This document shows, one piece after another, positions 8,247 to 17,046 of a stretch of DNA of 64,000 nt (its first letter is position 1; each line of letters starts with the position of its first letter). Under the pieces are notes generated by a model that did not search any database, was not told the origin of the DNA, and saw nothing but the letters and a program-made list of their open reading frames with translations. The translations under genes were made by a program, and so were the position numbers. The stretch covers positions 2,356,001-2,420,000 of the forward strand of contig NZ_JASGJD010000001.1 of the NCBI RefSeq assembly GCF_047601505.1, in the 5' to 3' direction. The DNA comes from Cloacibacterium sp047601505. GTDB taxonomy: Bacteria; Bacteroidota; Bacteroidia; Flavobacteriales; Weeksellaceae.

Positions 8247-9386
8247 CTACAAATATAAATCAGGAATTTTAGATACAGCATCTATCTTCTTTTTATCAAT
8301 CACTTTTGTATAGATTTCTGTAGTTTTCAGATTTCGATGTCCTAATAATTTACTAACTGTATAAATGTCGGTACCCATCGTTAATTGTAGTGTAGCAAAA
8401 GTATGTCGTGAACTGTGGTAAGTGATGTGTTTATCGATTCCAGCTTCTTTTACCCATTTATGTATTTTTTTGTTGTTTGGGGCACTATACTTTAAATTCT
8501 CAAACAATGAAATATCATCAGCTTTCTTCTCTCCAAGAAGTTTAACCGCCTGCTCATTTATCGGTAGGTTTTCTACTCCTTTGGTCTTCTGTTGTATATA
8601 TTTTAGAATCCAACCATTCTCAGAGTCATAAAACAAATCTCTCCATTTCAAATTTTCAACATCGCAAAACCTTACTCCCGTCAAACAGCTGAAAATAAAA
8701 GCATCTTTCATTATTGGTAGTTCACATTCGGTTTTTACTAACATTTTTAATTCTTCCAAAGTGAGATATTCTCTGTTGGTTTCTTTCTCCTTTATCGTTT
8801 TTACTCTCACTACTGGATTATCCGAAATCATTTTACTTCTATGAGCCTCTTTTAACGCAGTTCTTACTTTATTAAAGTATGATAACGCCGTATTCTGTGA
8901 CAATCTTCCTCCGTTATTAGAGATTTTTTCTTTCAAAAGATATTCTTTAAAATTCTCCAAAAATATTTCATCTATTTTGGAAATCTGAATATCTACTCCT
9001 TTACAAAAAATAGTTAGATGTTTCAAAGTACTAAACCAATTTCCGTGAGTTCCCTTTGAATCATATTTCTTTTCAACCAATTCATTAAAGTAGTTCAGAA
9101 ATCCAATCTTACCACTTAAATTACTTACAAATCCGTGTTTTCTCGAATTAAACTCTAATACCTTTTGAGCTTTTATAGATTCAGCAAGTTGTAATGTTTC
9201 TTTGTTGTGGTCTTTCTCAATTATCGTTTTCGGTTTATCGTAGATATAAAGTTTCAAAAATTCATAACTCCTTTTTTGAGTTAAACTATCGTGGAACATC
9301 AAAAACAAACTATTCATTTTTACTCTTCCTTTTTCAATACTTTTTTTACTGAGTTTCCCCTCTCTGGTTTTTAAATAAACTTTCAT
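8247..9386 (-). CDS. Tyrosine site-specific recombinase (integrase)
   Basis: 379 residues with the layout of Bacteroidetes-type integrases: an N-terminal arm-binding region, a SAM-like core-binding domain (~100-200) and a catalytic domain. Visible catalytic elements are Arg in CLTGVRFCDVENLKW (~237), the His-x-x-Arg box in YHSSRHTFATL (~324-328), His in LLGHRNLKTTE and the nucleophile Tyr in TEIYTKVIDKKK (~358). It should integrate and excise the element by strand exchange at attachment sites. It lies first in a minus-strand run, with the long non-coding region at 9387-10301 upstream, where arm-type sites are expected. No tRNA target is visible in the window. Confidence 0.95.
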   Translation of the reverse strand: MKVYLKTREGKLSKKSIEKGRVKMNSLFLMFHDSLTQKRSYEFLKLYIYDKPKTIIEKDHNKETLQLAESIKAQKVLEFNSRKHGFVSNLSGKIGFLNYFNELVEKKYDSKGTHGNWFSTLKHLTIFCKGVDIQISKIDEIFLENFKEYLLKEKISNNGGRLSQNTALSYFNKVRTALKEAHRSKMISDNPVVRVKTIKEKETNREYLTLEELKMLVKTECELPIMKDAFIFSCLTGVRFCDVENLKWRDLFYDSENGWILKYIQQKTKGVENLPINEQAVKLLGEKKADDISLFENLKYSAPNNKKIHKWVKEAGIDKHITYHSSRHTFATLQLTMGTDIYTVSKLLGHRNLKTTEIYTKVIDKKKIDAVSKIPDLYL

Positions 9387-9582
9387 TTTTCTTAGGTTTT
9401 GTTACTAATTGTGGTGTAACATTCCCCCTAACTCGCTTCGGAGACAACAGTAAACGTGTGGTATTAACCTAATTACATTGTTTCAGAATTTCTAAGTTTA
9501 CTTTCTCTATGTGAAACTAACCACATTCTTACAGCGGTTAAATAGTGGTAGTCTGTATCAGTTGTTTACCTAATTTTTAAAC

Positions 9583-9611
9583 AAAAAAATCCAAACATTT
9601 CTGTTCGGATT
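9583..9611 (-). terminator. Terminator with no obvious gene in front of it
   Basis: AATCCAAACA (9588-9597), loop TTTC, TGTTCGGATT (9602-9611): a 10-bp stem with one wobble pair on the minus strand, followed by seven T. The nearest minus-strand gene upstream ends 690 bp away, which suggests a small RNA transcribed leftward from about 9650-9800. Confidence 0.6.
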
Positions 9612-9992
9612 CTCTTTACTCATTAAAACTTCGACTCCCTCAATTGTAAAGTGGTGTAAAGTTCTACCTTTAATTTTGAAAATACAACTACTGTTTTTAA
9701 AAAGTTCTACATCGTAAATTTTCTTTCATTACAAATTCATCAACTTTGATATTAAAATCATTCTAACATCCTTTTCTGTTTGTCCTATAATATCATTTGA
9801 TACTATCATCTTTGTAATATTTTGAAAATCAACTACAAAATTTCAAACCTCACAGCAGAAATCTCCTCTTCGGTTTGAAATTTTCTCCTTAATTTTCAGT
9901 TCGTTTTTTGAAATTTTTGAAATTTTCGAATTTTTCGGTTAATTTTCTTTATATATCCTCTTAATTTATTACTGTTTTAACTGATTTTTCCT

Positions 9993-10016
9993 CTACTACT
10001 ACTACTACTACTACTA
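9993..10016. repeat. (CTA)8 trinucleotide tract
   Basis: Eight perfect tandem CTA units in non-coding DNA, followed directly by an A/T-rich stretch. No reading frame crosses it. Confidence 0.9.
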
Positions 10017-10301
10017 AAAATATCCTCTTTATAAATATCCTTTTATATTATATATAATATATATACTTATATAAAATATTTATATTCAATGGTATATAAG
10101 TATATAGGAACCAACAAAATTCTAACAAAAAGGAAATAAGAAACAACTCCTATTAAGAAAATAACACTCAAAACACCATTTACGATTTTAAAGAAGTTAC
10201 AACAATTTTAATTCGTTTCTCTGTGTAATTCCATTGAAAATTGTTTAAATCCGATTTTTGAATTTATTACAACGTAAATTTTGAATATTTGATGATTAAT
10301 C

Positions 10302-10667
10302 TCAGCGGAAATTATTCAAATCTGATTTCAAAAGAAAATGTTTCTTACCAACACGGATTGTTTTCAATTCTCCATTCTTAATGAGTTTTCTGATTGTAGA
10401 TTCAGAGATATTCATAAGTAAACAAACTTCTTTTATTGTGAGATATGTTTTCTTCTGAACATCTTCAATAGAAACTACTTTCAGTTGTTTCAGTTTTAGC
10501 TCCGTTTGAAATTCTTTTTTTGATTTTTGGAGTTTCTCCTCTTTAACTTTCTTCTTATAATCCTTTTGATTACATCTGTGAGAACAATATTTTGTGGAGA
10601 ATGTTTTAGCGATGAATTTCTCTTTACAGAAGATACAAATCTTCTCAATCCTAATGTTACTGCTCAT
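10302..10667 (-). CDS. Zinc-ribbon plus excisionase-type HTH protein
   Basis: 121 residues in two parts. Residues ~10-38 hold a CxxC ... CxxxC finger (CIFCKEKF, then KYCSHRC), probably binding zinc. Residues ~72-118 form a MerR/Xis-like HTH (YLTIKEVCLLMNISESTIRK, then LKTIRVGKKHFLLKSDL). This architecture is common beside Bacteroidetes integrases and points to a recombination directionality factor or a regulator. Directly upstream (10711-10750) are four 10-bp-phased repeats that would suit cooperative binding by such a protein. Confidence 0.75.
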   Translation of the reverse strand: MSSNIRIEKICIFCKEKFIAKTFSTKYCSHRCNQKDYKKKVKEEKLQKSKKEFQTELKLKQLKVVSIEDVQKKTYLTIKEVCLLMNISESTIRKLIKNGELKTIRVGKKHFLLKSDLNNFR

Positions 10668-10710
10668 TTGATACTTTCCAATTTTCTTTATGTTAATAAT
10701 CTCTCTCAGT

Positions 10711-10750
10711 ATTTAGCGGTATTTACGTGTATCTACGATTATTTACCGTT
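10711..10750. repeat. Four 10-bp-phased direct repeats (iteron-like)
   Basis: Consecutive 10-mers ATTTAGCGGT, ATTTACGTGT, ATCTACGATT, ATTTACCGTT begin exactly every 10 bp, i.e. on the same face of the helix. They end 44 bp upstream of the zinc-ribbon HTH gene's start. Likely a binding array for that protein or for a replication/excision factor. Confidence 0.65.
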
Positions 10751-10980
10751 TAAATTTTTCTTAGAGTATCCTAAAATTCATTTTTTTAGAGATTAAAAAC
10801 AACGGAGTATCACATTTAGTAGTATAAAATATGTCAACAAATGTCAGAAAATGTCAATTAACACTTTCAGATTTTCCATTATTAATGCGGGTTGTATAGT
10901 AGAAATATAGTACTTAGAAAACAGCGATTACTTTCCGATACAGTATTTAAAGAAGTGTTTATTAATGGTGGTTTATACAA

Positions 10981-11148
10981 TACAAGGTGTACAAAAGTGG
11001 TACAGAATTAAGATGCTGCAACATCTTTTTTTTCTACTTTTCCGCACGAATCTCGTCACATTAAACAGCTGTAAACCAATATTTTACAATATTCTACAAT
11101 AAATTTTAAAATACATTTGTACTACTTCTGTACACCTCCAACCTTGTA
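10981..11148. repeat. Imperfect inverted repeat pair around a short spacer
   Basis: The stretch 10981-11007 (TACAAGGTGTACAAAAGTGG and on) recurs inverted at 11118-11148 with a few substitutions and a 4-nt insertion. Shared elements are TGTAC-ACTT-TGTACACCT and CTTGTA. A weak hairpin plus T-run (11011-11034) lies between them. The 10668-11287 interval has no gene; this may be a recombinase or regulator site at the edge of the integration module. Confidence 0.45.
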
Positions 11149-11287
11149 AATAACTGTAAATCAAATAACTAATATTTCCCGAATGCCACAGTGATCTTTG
11201 ATACATTTCGCCAGTACACCTCAATTTTCATCTATTTTTAGGACGAAAATAATTTCTAATTCTAACGTTTAAAGCTCAAATTTTATA

Positions 11288-12517
11288 TTAAAATGTTTTA
11301 ATTAATCTACTTATTAATTCTCTGTTGGATTTACTAACTCCAAAATCTTTTGATAGGTTTGTCCATTTACTTAGTGTGGAAGCTGTCTGCTTAATAACAT
11401 TCTCTATGAATTCTTTTGAAAGATGAGCTTCTATACCCAATTTTGAAAGATGTTTTAAGGTTATATTTCTACCCTCACCCAATACCATAGTACTTTGTTC
11501 GCCACCAGGCCCGTTTGAAAAGGTAAGGTCATAAGCTGGAGATAATTTCCATTCGCCCAATTCATTCATCAAAAACGAAAAATTCTTTGCATGGTCATCT
11601 TGATTATGTGCCATGACATTGAAAACGGCTAATCGAAACATTTTTTCCACCTCTCGAATATCTTTCGTTAAATAACTTGTCAAAGACAATAAATCTTCAT
11701 AATCAAGAGAAGGAAATCTAAAATTACTGTGAATTAATCCACTAACAGTGTGCATGTGAAGGCGTTTATTTCCTTCTCTGTCAAAACGTTTTACTGCAAA
11801 ATAACCATTTCCTTTTTGTGATGAAAATAAATGAACTTTTGGCATTGCAATTCCTGCTTCTGTAGCCATTAAAGCATATATATATTCAATCGCACCAGAA
11901 TCATTGCCATCTTGTGAGTTTTGAAATTTTACTATCCAAGGTTCAAAACCATCTCTTAACTGATGAGCTCCATACGAAATATTTTTTCTTTCTTTATCTA
12001 CGCCAATCAACGCTTTTGGCCTTGCTCCAGCTGAAGAACCATTCAATGCCAAAAGTTCTGCAATAACTTCATCAGACCCTCCTTCTAAAACTTCTTTTGT
12101 TTGCAAAGCCAACACATCTAAATCTATCATTTCATTATTAGCGTCAGGACTTTGGTCTGGCTCATAAACCAATGCACCCAAACCTTGTAAACCAACATAA
12201 GCCAAACGATCGAGAGGAGTAACTTCTGATGGTAAAATACCTTCAGTACGAAGCATACGGTCAAAAAGCAATCTTCCCCAACCATCGGGTAAACTATCAT
12301 TAAATACACCTGCTAAACCTTCAAAATGGTTTACAGGAAACTCTATTAAACCTCGTTTTAAAGGAAGTTTAATAGGTGAAATTTCTATTCCTGTTTGCAA
12401 AAAATCATTGTCATACTCAAAATAGATAATGCCATTCCGAATTGCCAAACGTCCAACAGATTGAACACCAGTGCCAAAATCCAATCCTACTTTTATTTCT
12501 TTAATCGCTGTTTTCAT
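11288..12517 (-). CDS. hipA: HipA-type serine/threonine kinase toxin
   Basis: 409 residues with the full HipA pattern: N-terminal subdomain with LPDGWGRLLFDRML, the glycine-rich GSSAGARPKALIG loop (~160-172), PWIVKFQ, FAVKRFDREG, the catalytic HNQDDHAKNF (~304-313) and the metal-binding SPAYDLT (~327-333). HipA kinases phosphorylate translation-related targets (GltX in E. coli) and cause growth arrest unless bound by HipB. The start overlaps the stop of the HTH gene upstream by 4 bp. All catalytic residues are present, so it should be active. Confidence 0.93.
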   Translation of the reverse strand: MKTAIKEIKVGLDFGTGVQSVGRLAIRNGIIYFEYDNDFLQTGIEISPIKLPLKRGLIEFPVNHFEGLAGVFNDSLPDGWGRLLFDRMLRTEGILPSEVTPLDRLAYVGLQGLGALVYEPDQSPDANNEMIDLDVLALQTKEVLEGGSDEVIAELLALNGSSAGARPKALIGVDKERKNISYGAHQLRDGFEPWIVKFQNSQDGNDSGAIEYIYALMATEAGIAMPKVHLFSSQKGNGYFAVKRFDREGNKRLHMHTVSGLIHSNFRFPSLDYEDLLSLTSYLTKDIREVEKMFRLAVFNVMAHNQDDHAKNFSFLMNELGEWKLSPAYDLTFSNGPGGEQSTMVLGEGRNITLKHLSKLGIEAHLSKEFIENVIKQTASTLSKWTNLSKDFGVSKSNRELISRLIKTF

Positions 12518-12819
12518 TTTTTCCTGCCCCTTTTTTTGGTGATTTCTGCCTCTGTTTTTAAGACTTCGTCAATTGATTTAAAATTAGGTTTGCTAGGTTT
12601 TAAAGCGTTGATAACTTCCTCTAAACCGCCAATTACGGAAAGTAATTTTAAAAACGATTCTAAAGAAATACTTCCTTTTTGTTCAAATTTCCTCAATGTG
12701 GACAAAGACACACCTGATCTCTCTGCTAAACCTTCTTGCGTAAGATCCATTTGTAACCTTCTTTCACGAATATTTTCAGCTAATTTTTTTTGCGCTTTTG
12801 AAGATGAAATAAATAACAT
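12514..12819 (-). CDS. hipB: HipB-type HTH antitoxin
   Basis: 101 residues. Residues ~15-70 are a Cro/C1 (XRE) helix-turn-helix: RERRLQMDLTQEGLAERSGV, then STLRKFEQKG. The C-terminal tail ends EITKKRGRKK. As partner of the downstream HipA kinase it should bind and neutralise the toxin and repress the operon. Its stop overlaps the hipA start by 4 bp, giving coupled translation. A Bacteroidetes -7 box and direct/inverted repeats lie upstream. Confidence 0.9.
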   Translation of the reverse strand: MLFISSSKAQKKLAENIRERRLQMDLTQEGLAERSGVSLSTLRKFEQKGSISLESFLKLLSVIGGLEEVINALKPSKPNFKSIDEVLKTEAEITKKRGRKK

Positions 12820-12840
12820 AATAGTAATATTTAAGTGTAT

Positions 12841-12878
12841 TTATTTGCGATAAATAACATTATTATATTACAAATATA
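12841..12878 (-). promoter_or_regulatory. hipBA promoter and candidate operator
   Basis: TATATTTG on the minus strand (12878-12871) fits the -7 consensus, placing transcription start near 12865. TTATTT-GCGAT-AAATAA (12841-12857) is a 6-bp dyad in the leader. A direct repeat beginning ATAAATAACAT occurs just before the ATG and again at about 12850. No convincing -33 box is visible. Confidence 0.5.
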
Positions 12879-13574
12879 CTAAAAACAATTAACATTAAGC
12901 TAGGTTAATTCAACTATAAATATTAAAGATTTTCTTAAAAATTAAAGACTTGAATTCAGTAAAGTAGTAGACAATAATTCTATTTATTTTTTTCAACTCA
13001 GAAATAGTGCTATAATAAAAAATTTGTTACAAAATGATTTCGTCTAATTTTTAACATCAATTTTAATCAACAAGCAATATATTAGGAATTCACAATTTTT
13101 CCTAAAATAATAAAAAAAACTTCCATAATGTCAATTGACTATTTCAAATTCGATATAGATTTGGAGTTGACTCTCTGATTATTCACGAATATTTTCATAT
13201 AAAACAGATATCTCATCAACACTAGCATAACTTAATGTACAGAGAAAATCACTTTATAGCTGGCTATGGGCGCACCAACATAGTTATAACCACTGATTGC
13301 CTCAATAGTCCAAAGTGAAATTTTCTACTAAGAATTGAACATCTTCATATGATATTGAGTTTTTCAAATCTTAAACTAGTAAAGTCTTGAAACTATCAAG
13401 CCATAGATTGGCTTTTCTATTTTAAATCTTTTTTATAAAGCTTGGGATCTTAGCATTGTTAATTAGATTAAGAACTTGTCTTCAGCAAAGAAAAAAACAA
13501 TAGAAACATTTACATTATACAATGCTTACTAAATTATTTCATAAAATTCAATTGTAAGCATAAATATGCTTCTT
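12879..13574. other. Non-coding, degenerate interval
   Basis: About 700 bp without an intact gene. A short minus-strand frame around 13215-13310 (WTIEAISGYNYVGAP and a few more residues) may be a gene remnant. A hairpin AAGCCA-TAGAT-TGGCTT (13398-13414) includes a 17-nt match to the sequence after the Cys-rich gene at 24.6 kb. Confidence 0.4.
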
Positions 13575-15190
13575 TTACCTTCTCATTACATAAGATTTTA
13601 GTTTATCTTCAAAAGAGATTAAATTGCTTTTTCTTTCAATTATTCCTAATTGTAATGCAATAAATAATTCAGAGTTTTCAACCTTTCTCTCTTCCATATA
13701 GTCTTTATTTTTATTAATCTTCAATTGCATTTCCTTTTCTTCTTGGTACTTAGAAACCAATTCCTCTCGAACATTAGGCAACTCATCCAATTTTTCATCC
13801 AATTCTTCAATCTTATTTTCAGTTACTTTTTTTTGATATTCAATCTCAGAAACATTTACTCCTTTTTGCAATAAATAATCAATCTCCTCTTGCACTTTTT
13901 CTTTTGCTAAATCAATTGACTTTTTATAGAATTGCAATTGATTTCCCCAATATTGTGAATTATCTCCTTCCTCATTAGAATAGCCTAGAATTCTGTTATA
14001 ATTATTCTGAGCTTTGATAACTTCTTCTTGTACTTTTAAAAAATTCTGATGTTTTCTTAAAACAAATGCAATATCAGCAAGGTGTTTATTTTTCTCGCTT
14101 TCAATTCTCTTCTTCATCAACTCAATTTCAATATTTGCTCTAGTTTCTGGATTAGTAATGATTGCTGTTTTTAACTCTTGAGTGCTAATGTCAGAAATAT
14201 CCAAAACATCTGCACCTTTTTTCATTGCTTCCAAATATCTTGCTTGTTTAGATTGCAGTTTTTGAAGCATAAATACATCAATACTGTCATTAGTCAGCAT
14301 AAAATTGATTCGAACATTTTCGTTTTTGTTTCCTTGTCTCCACGCTCGTCCTTCAACTTGTCGCAACGAAGTGAAATTATATGGCAACGAAAGCATATAA
14401 ATATCAGTTGTATTTTCCTGAAGATTCATTCCTTCCTGAATAGCTTCACTTCCAATAACTACCTTTATTTTTCCAATATTAAAATCATTTTGAATAGCAA
14501 TTCTTTGATTTTTATTTGTTGCTCCTGTAATAATTCCAATTTCTTCAGGTTTAAAACCAATTTCTTGAATAAGATATTCTTTGAGTTTTGGAAATTCAGC
14601 AACTGCCAATTCAGAATAAATAATTTGTCCAGACTTTGGAATATCTTTTTTATTCTGTTGAATTAAATCCATCGTTTGTTTCAATTTCGATGAATTTTCA
14701 ATAAACTCTTTAACCGAAGGATTTCCGTCATTATAATAAGGCGATAAATATGGAGAAATTGCAATTAGACGAGCATTAAGAATATGAGTAAGGATTGCTC
14801 CTTTCTGAGTTTCATTAAAGCTCTCACTAAGCAAATCGTATTGCTCTTTCGTTAAATCATTTTGCTCAATTTTATATTCTTTATTGATTTTGTTAGGGCG
14901 TTTCAGTTCTGGATTGTCTTCTTCTCCTTTAATATCAATAAATTCAGACAAAAGTTGTTGAAAGAGAGAATTATTTTTAAATCTTCTAACGTTGGCTTTA
15001 AATTTCACATCACCTTTTGCATCAATCTCCATATCATTATCTGCCTCCATAAAGGTTTCAAAGAAAGTATTCACATTGAAATACCCCGATTCTTCTAAAC
15101 GCTTGTTAGCAATAAGTGATAGTATTGAATAATATTCTAGGGGTTTATTGGTAAATGGAGTTGCAGATAGTGAGGGAAAACCACTCTCTC
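13575..15190 (-). pseudogene. 3' fragment of the methylase/helicase gene
   Basis: The frame encodes the C-terminal ~530 residues of the 1709-residue protein at 55442-60571: from the LSATPFTNKP helicase motif III through QVEGRAWRQG (motif VI) and the coiled-coil tail. It lacks the TOPRIM, methylase and Walker A parts. Homology stops at about 15171 and an in-frame stop follows near 15190, so there is no proper start. From 13682 to 15171 it is about 99 % identical to 55549-57038 with no indels, but the last ~40 codons differ strongly while keeping the same length. It is therefore a truncated copy from a related element. Confidence 0.9.
13682..15171. repeat. Left copy of the ~1.5-kb direct repeat bounding the metal island
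   Basis: Matches 55549-57038 at a constant offset of 41,867 bp, same orientation, with roughly a dozen substitutions noticed by eye. The right copy lies inside an intact gene. Confidence 0.9.
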
Positions 15191-15797
15191 TTTAAATCTC
15201 TTTATTTATCGACATTTTCTGAAATCAGGTTTCAGCTACTCACCGAATGACTCACTTTGAAAATGCAGGTTTTTGATTCGTTTTATTATGACAAATTTAC
15301 TCAAATTAATTTAACTTAAACATCTTCAAATAAAAATTTTTAGTTTCAGAAATTTCTCTTAAATTATTTAAAATTAATTTGTAACTTGCTTCAAGGCTGT
15401 TTATAATCGTATTTGATTGGTAGTCAATGCAATATACTAATCTCTAGTTATTTGAGCAACCTTTTTTATAATGCACTACGAGTGACTAATATAATTTTTT
15501 GTAGAATTTATTAAAAATATTTAATTTTTTCAAATTATAAGTTTAGATCTAATAGAGACTTTCACATAAATAAATAAAATATGTATGTTGAGATTTCTCT
15601 AAATGAAAATACCTCTCATTTAGGAATATTAAAATCATCAAAAAAGGCTGTTCTCAATTTTTTTGAGACAGCCTCTTGTTTTTCTGTTACTAGAAAAATA
15701 ATACAAACTTCATTAAATATAAGTAAAAAACAGATTATAAAACTTAATCTTTTTTAATAATTATTTTAATTCAACATTATTCTGTTATTTTCAACAT
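15191..15797. other. Junction region between the helicase fragment and the Cus cluster
   Basis: No intact gene. A minus-strand frame at about 15306-15440 (RLVYCIDYQSNTIINSLEAS and ~25 more residues, ending FKLN) has protein-like composition and may be the tail of a lost gene. A strong terminator lies at 15638-15674. Confidence 0.4.
15638..15674 (-). terminator. Terminator of the left Cus cluster
   Basis: AGGCTGTTCTCAA (15645-15657) pairs with TTGAGACAGCCT (15663-15674), a ~12-bp stem. On the minus strand it is followed by TTTTTTGATGATTTT. It lies 124 bp after the last gene of the minus-strand RND cluster. Confidence 0.8.
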
Positions 15798-17030
15798 TTA
15801 CATCTTTTTCATATCATGCCCAGCCATTGGATCAGCCCCGTTTTTAAAGATATATTCGCTATTGAGCAAATAAACACCCGAGGTTACCACAACATCGCCC
15901 TCTACTAAACCTGAAAGTATTTCTATTTTACCTCCGGTTTCCAATCCTGTTTTCACCATTTTATTTTTAAATTTTCCTTTGGAAACCTGCACCCAGATAT
16001 TAGCTGATTTCCCGTCTCGCAGTACGGCATCTGTGGGAAGGAAAAACCCTGATTGTTTTGATTGTTGAAATAAAATATATGCTGGCATACCGGGTCTCAG
16101 CATATTGTTTTTGTTGGGTATTGAAATACGCACAAGATTGATTCTTGTAGAAGGATCTACCTCTGGGTTAATAAATGAAATATGCCCTTCAATCGCTATA
16201 TTTCCCATATCAGGGATCTTTACTACCACTTTACTATCAGGTGCAATAGCTGACATCTGACTGATATATACCTGCGCTTCTGCCCATAAGGTTGATAAAC
16301 TGGCCAGATTCAATATAGGAGAACCTTCCATTGCATATCCGCCTTCCACCACATCTACCGATACGATATATCCTGATGCCGGACTGTAATAGGTCGTTAA
16401 AGACTGGCTTTTTTTACTTTGTGCAAGCTCCTTTATCTGGCTTTCCGTCATGCCCCATAACAGCAATTTATTTTTAGCACTTTCTACCAATTGTTGCAAA
16501 TTAACTACTGTGACTGCCCCATTTTCAAAGGTTTTTGCTCGTTCTAAGGCATGGATATATTCTTGCTTGGCGTTATTTAATTCTTCGCTGTAAATAGCAA
16601 AAACAGGAGCTCCTTTCTGAACGAATTCTCCATTATTTTTATAATATAACTTTTCAATACGTCCCATCACTCGTGCACTGATGGCAATTTTTTTATCCTG
16701 ATCGAAATTTAAAATTCCGGTGGTTATAAGCTGATCTGCTAAATTCCCATTTTTCACTGTGTCAGTATGTATATTGCCCAGCTGTATCTGCTGGTCACTT
16801 AACTGTAATATATCTTTCTCATTGTTATCTTTTTTTACAGCAACCAGATCCATATGGCATATCGGACATTTACCAGGTTTGTTTGCAACAATCTGTGGAT
16901 GCATAGAACAGGTGTAATAAGTGCTTCCTGCTTCCATATTTGCCATATCATGTCCGTACTCGTCATGTTTTTTCTGTTTGCAGGAAACAACGATCAACAG
17001 CGCTGTCAATATAATAATTAAATTTTTCAT
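15798..17030 (-). CDS. RND efflux periplasmic adaptor with heavy-metal-binding domain (CusB-like)
   Basis: 410 residues. A lipoprotein signal (LLIVVSCKQKK) is followed by a His/Met-rich start and a heavy-metal-binding motif YTCSMHPQ...CPICHMDL (~38-64), as in CusB/CopB-type proteins of Bacteroidetes. The barrel-sandwich/HlyD part comes next (RIEKLYYKNNGEFVQKGAPV; YYSPASGYIVSVDVVEGGYA), and the C-terminus is again Met/His-rich (GADPMAGHDMKKM). It should link the CusA pump to the TolC channel in the periplasm and hand over Cu(I)/Ag(I). Last gene of the minus-strand cluster, 16 bp after a second adaptor. Confidence 0.9.
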   Translation of the reverse strand: MKNLIIILTALLIVVSCKQKKHDEYGHDMANMEAGSTYYTCSMHPQIVANKPGKCPICHMDLVAVKKDNNEKDILQLSDQQIQLGNIHTDTVKNGNLADQLITTGILNFDQDKKIAISARVMGRIEKLYYKNNGEFVQKGAPVFAIYSEELNNAKQEYIHALERAKTFENGAVTVVNLQQLVESAKNKLLLWGMTESQIKELAQSKKSQSLTTYYSPASGYIVSVDVVEGGYAMEGSPILNLASLSTLWAEAQVYISQMSAIAPDSKVVVKIPDMGNIAIEGHISFINPEVDPSTRINLVRISIPNKNNMLRPGMPAYILFQQSKQSGFFLPTDAVLRDGKSANIWVQVSKGKFKNKMVKTGLETGGKIEILSGLVEGDVVVTSGVYLLNSEYIFKNGADPMAGHDMKKM

Positions 17031-17046
17031 TCGATATAATTTTGAA

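Larger units (their letters stand above)
9387..10301. other. Long non-coding region upstream of the integrase
   Basis: Over 900 bp without a credible gene. It holds GTGGTGTAA at 9411-9419 and again at 9651-9659, several further GTGGT/ACCAC half-motifs between (possible integrase arm sites), an orphan terminator at 9583-9611, a (CTA)8 tract and a ~90-bp run of nearly pure A/T (about 10020-10110). Such content suits an attachment or replication-control region, but nothing proves it. Confidence 0.45.

Noticed and set aside
9993..10016. CRISPR-like tandem repeat
   Set aside because: A simple (CTA)8 tract with no spacers and no cas genes in the window.
11011..11034. Plus-strand terminator (AGATG...CATCT plus T8)
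   Set aside because: Only 5 bp of stem and no plus-strand gene in front, so kept as part of the inverted-repeat description only.
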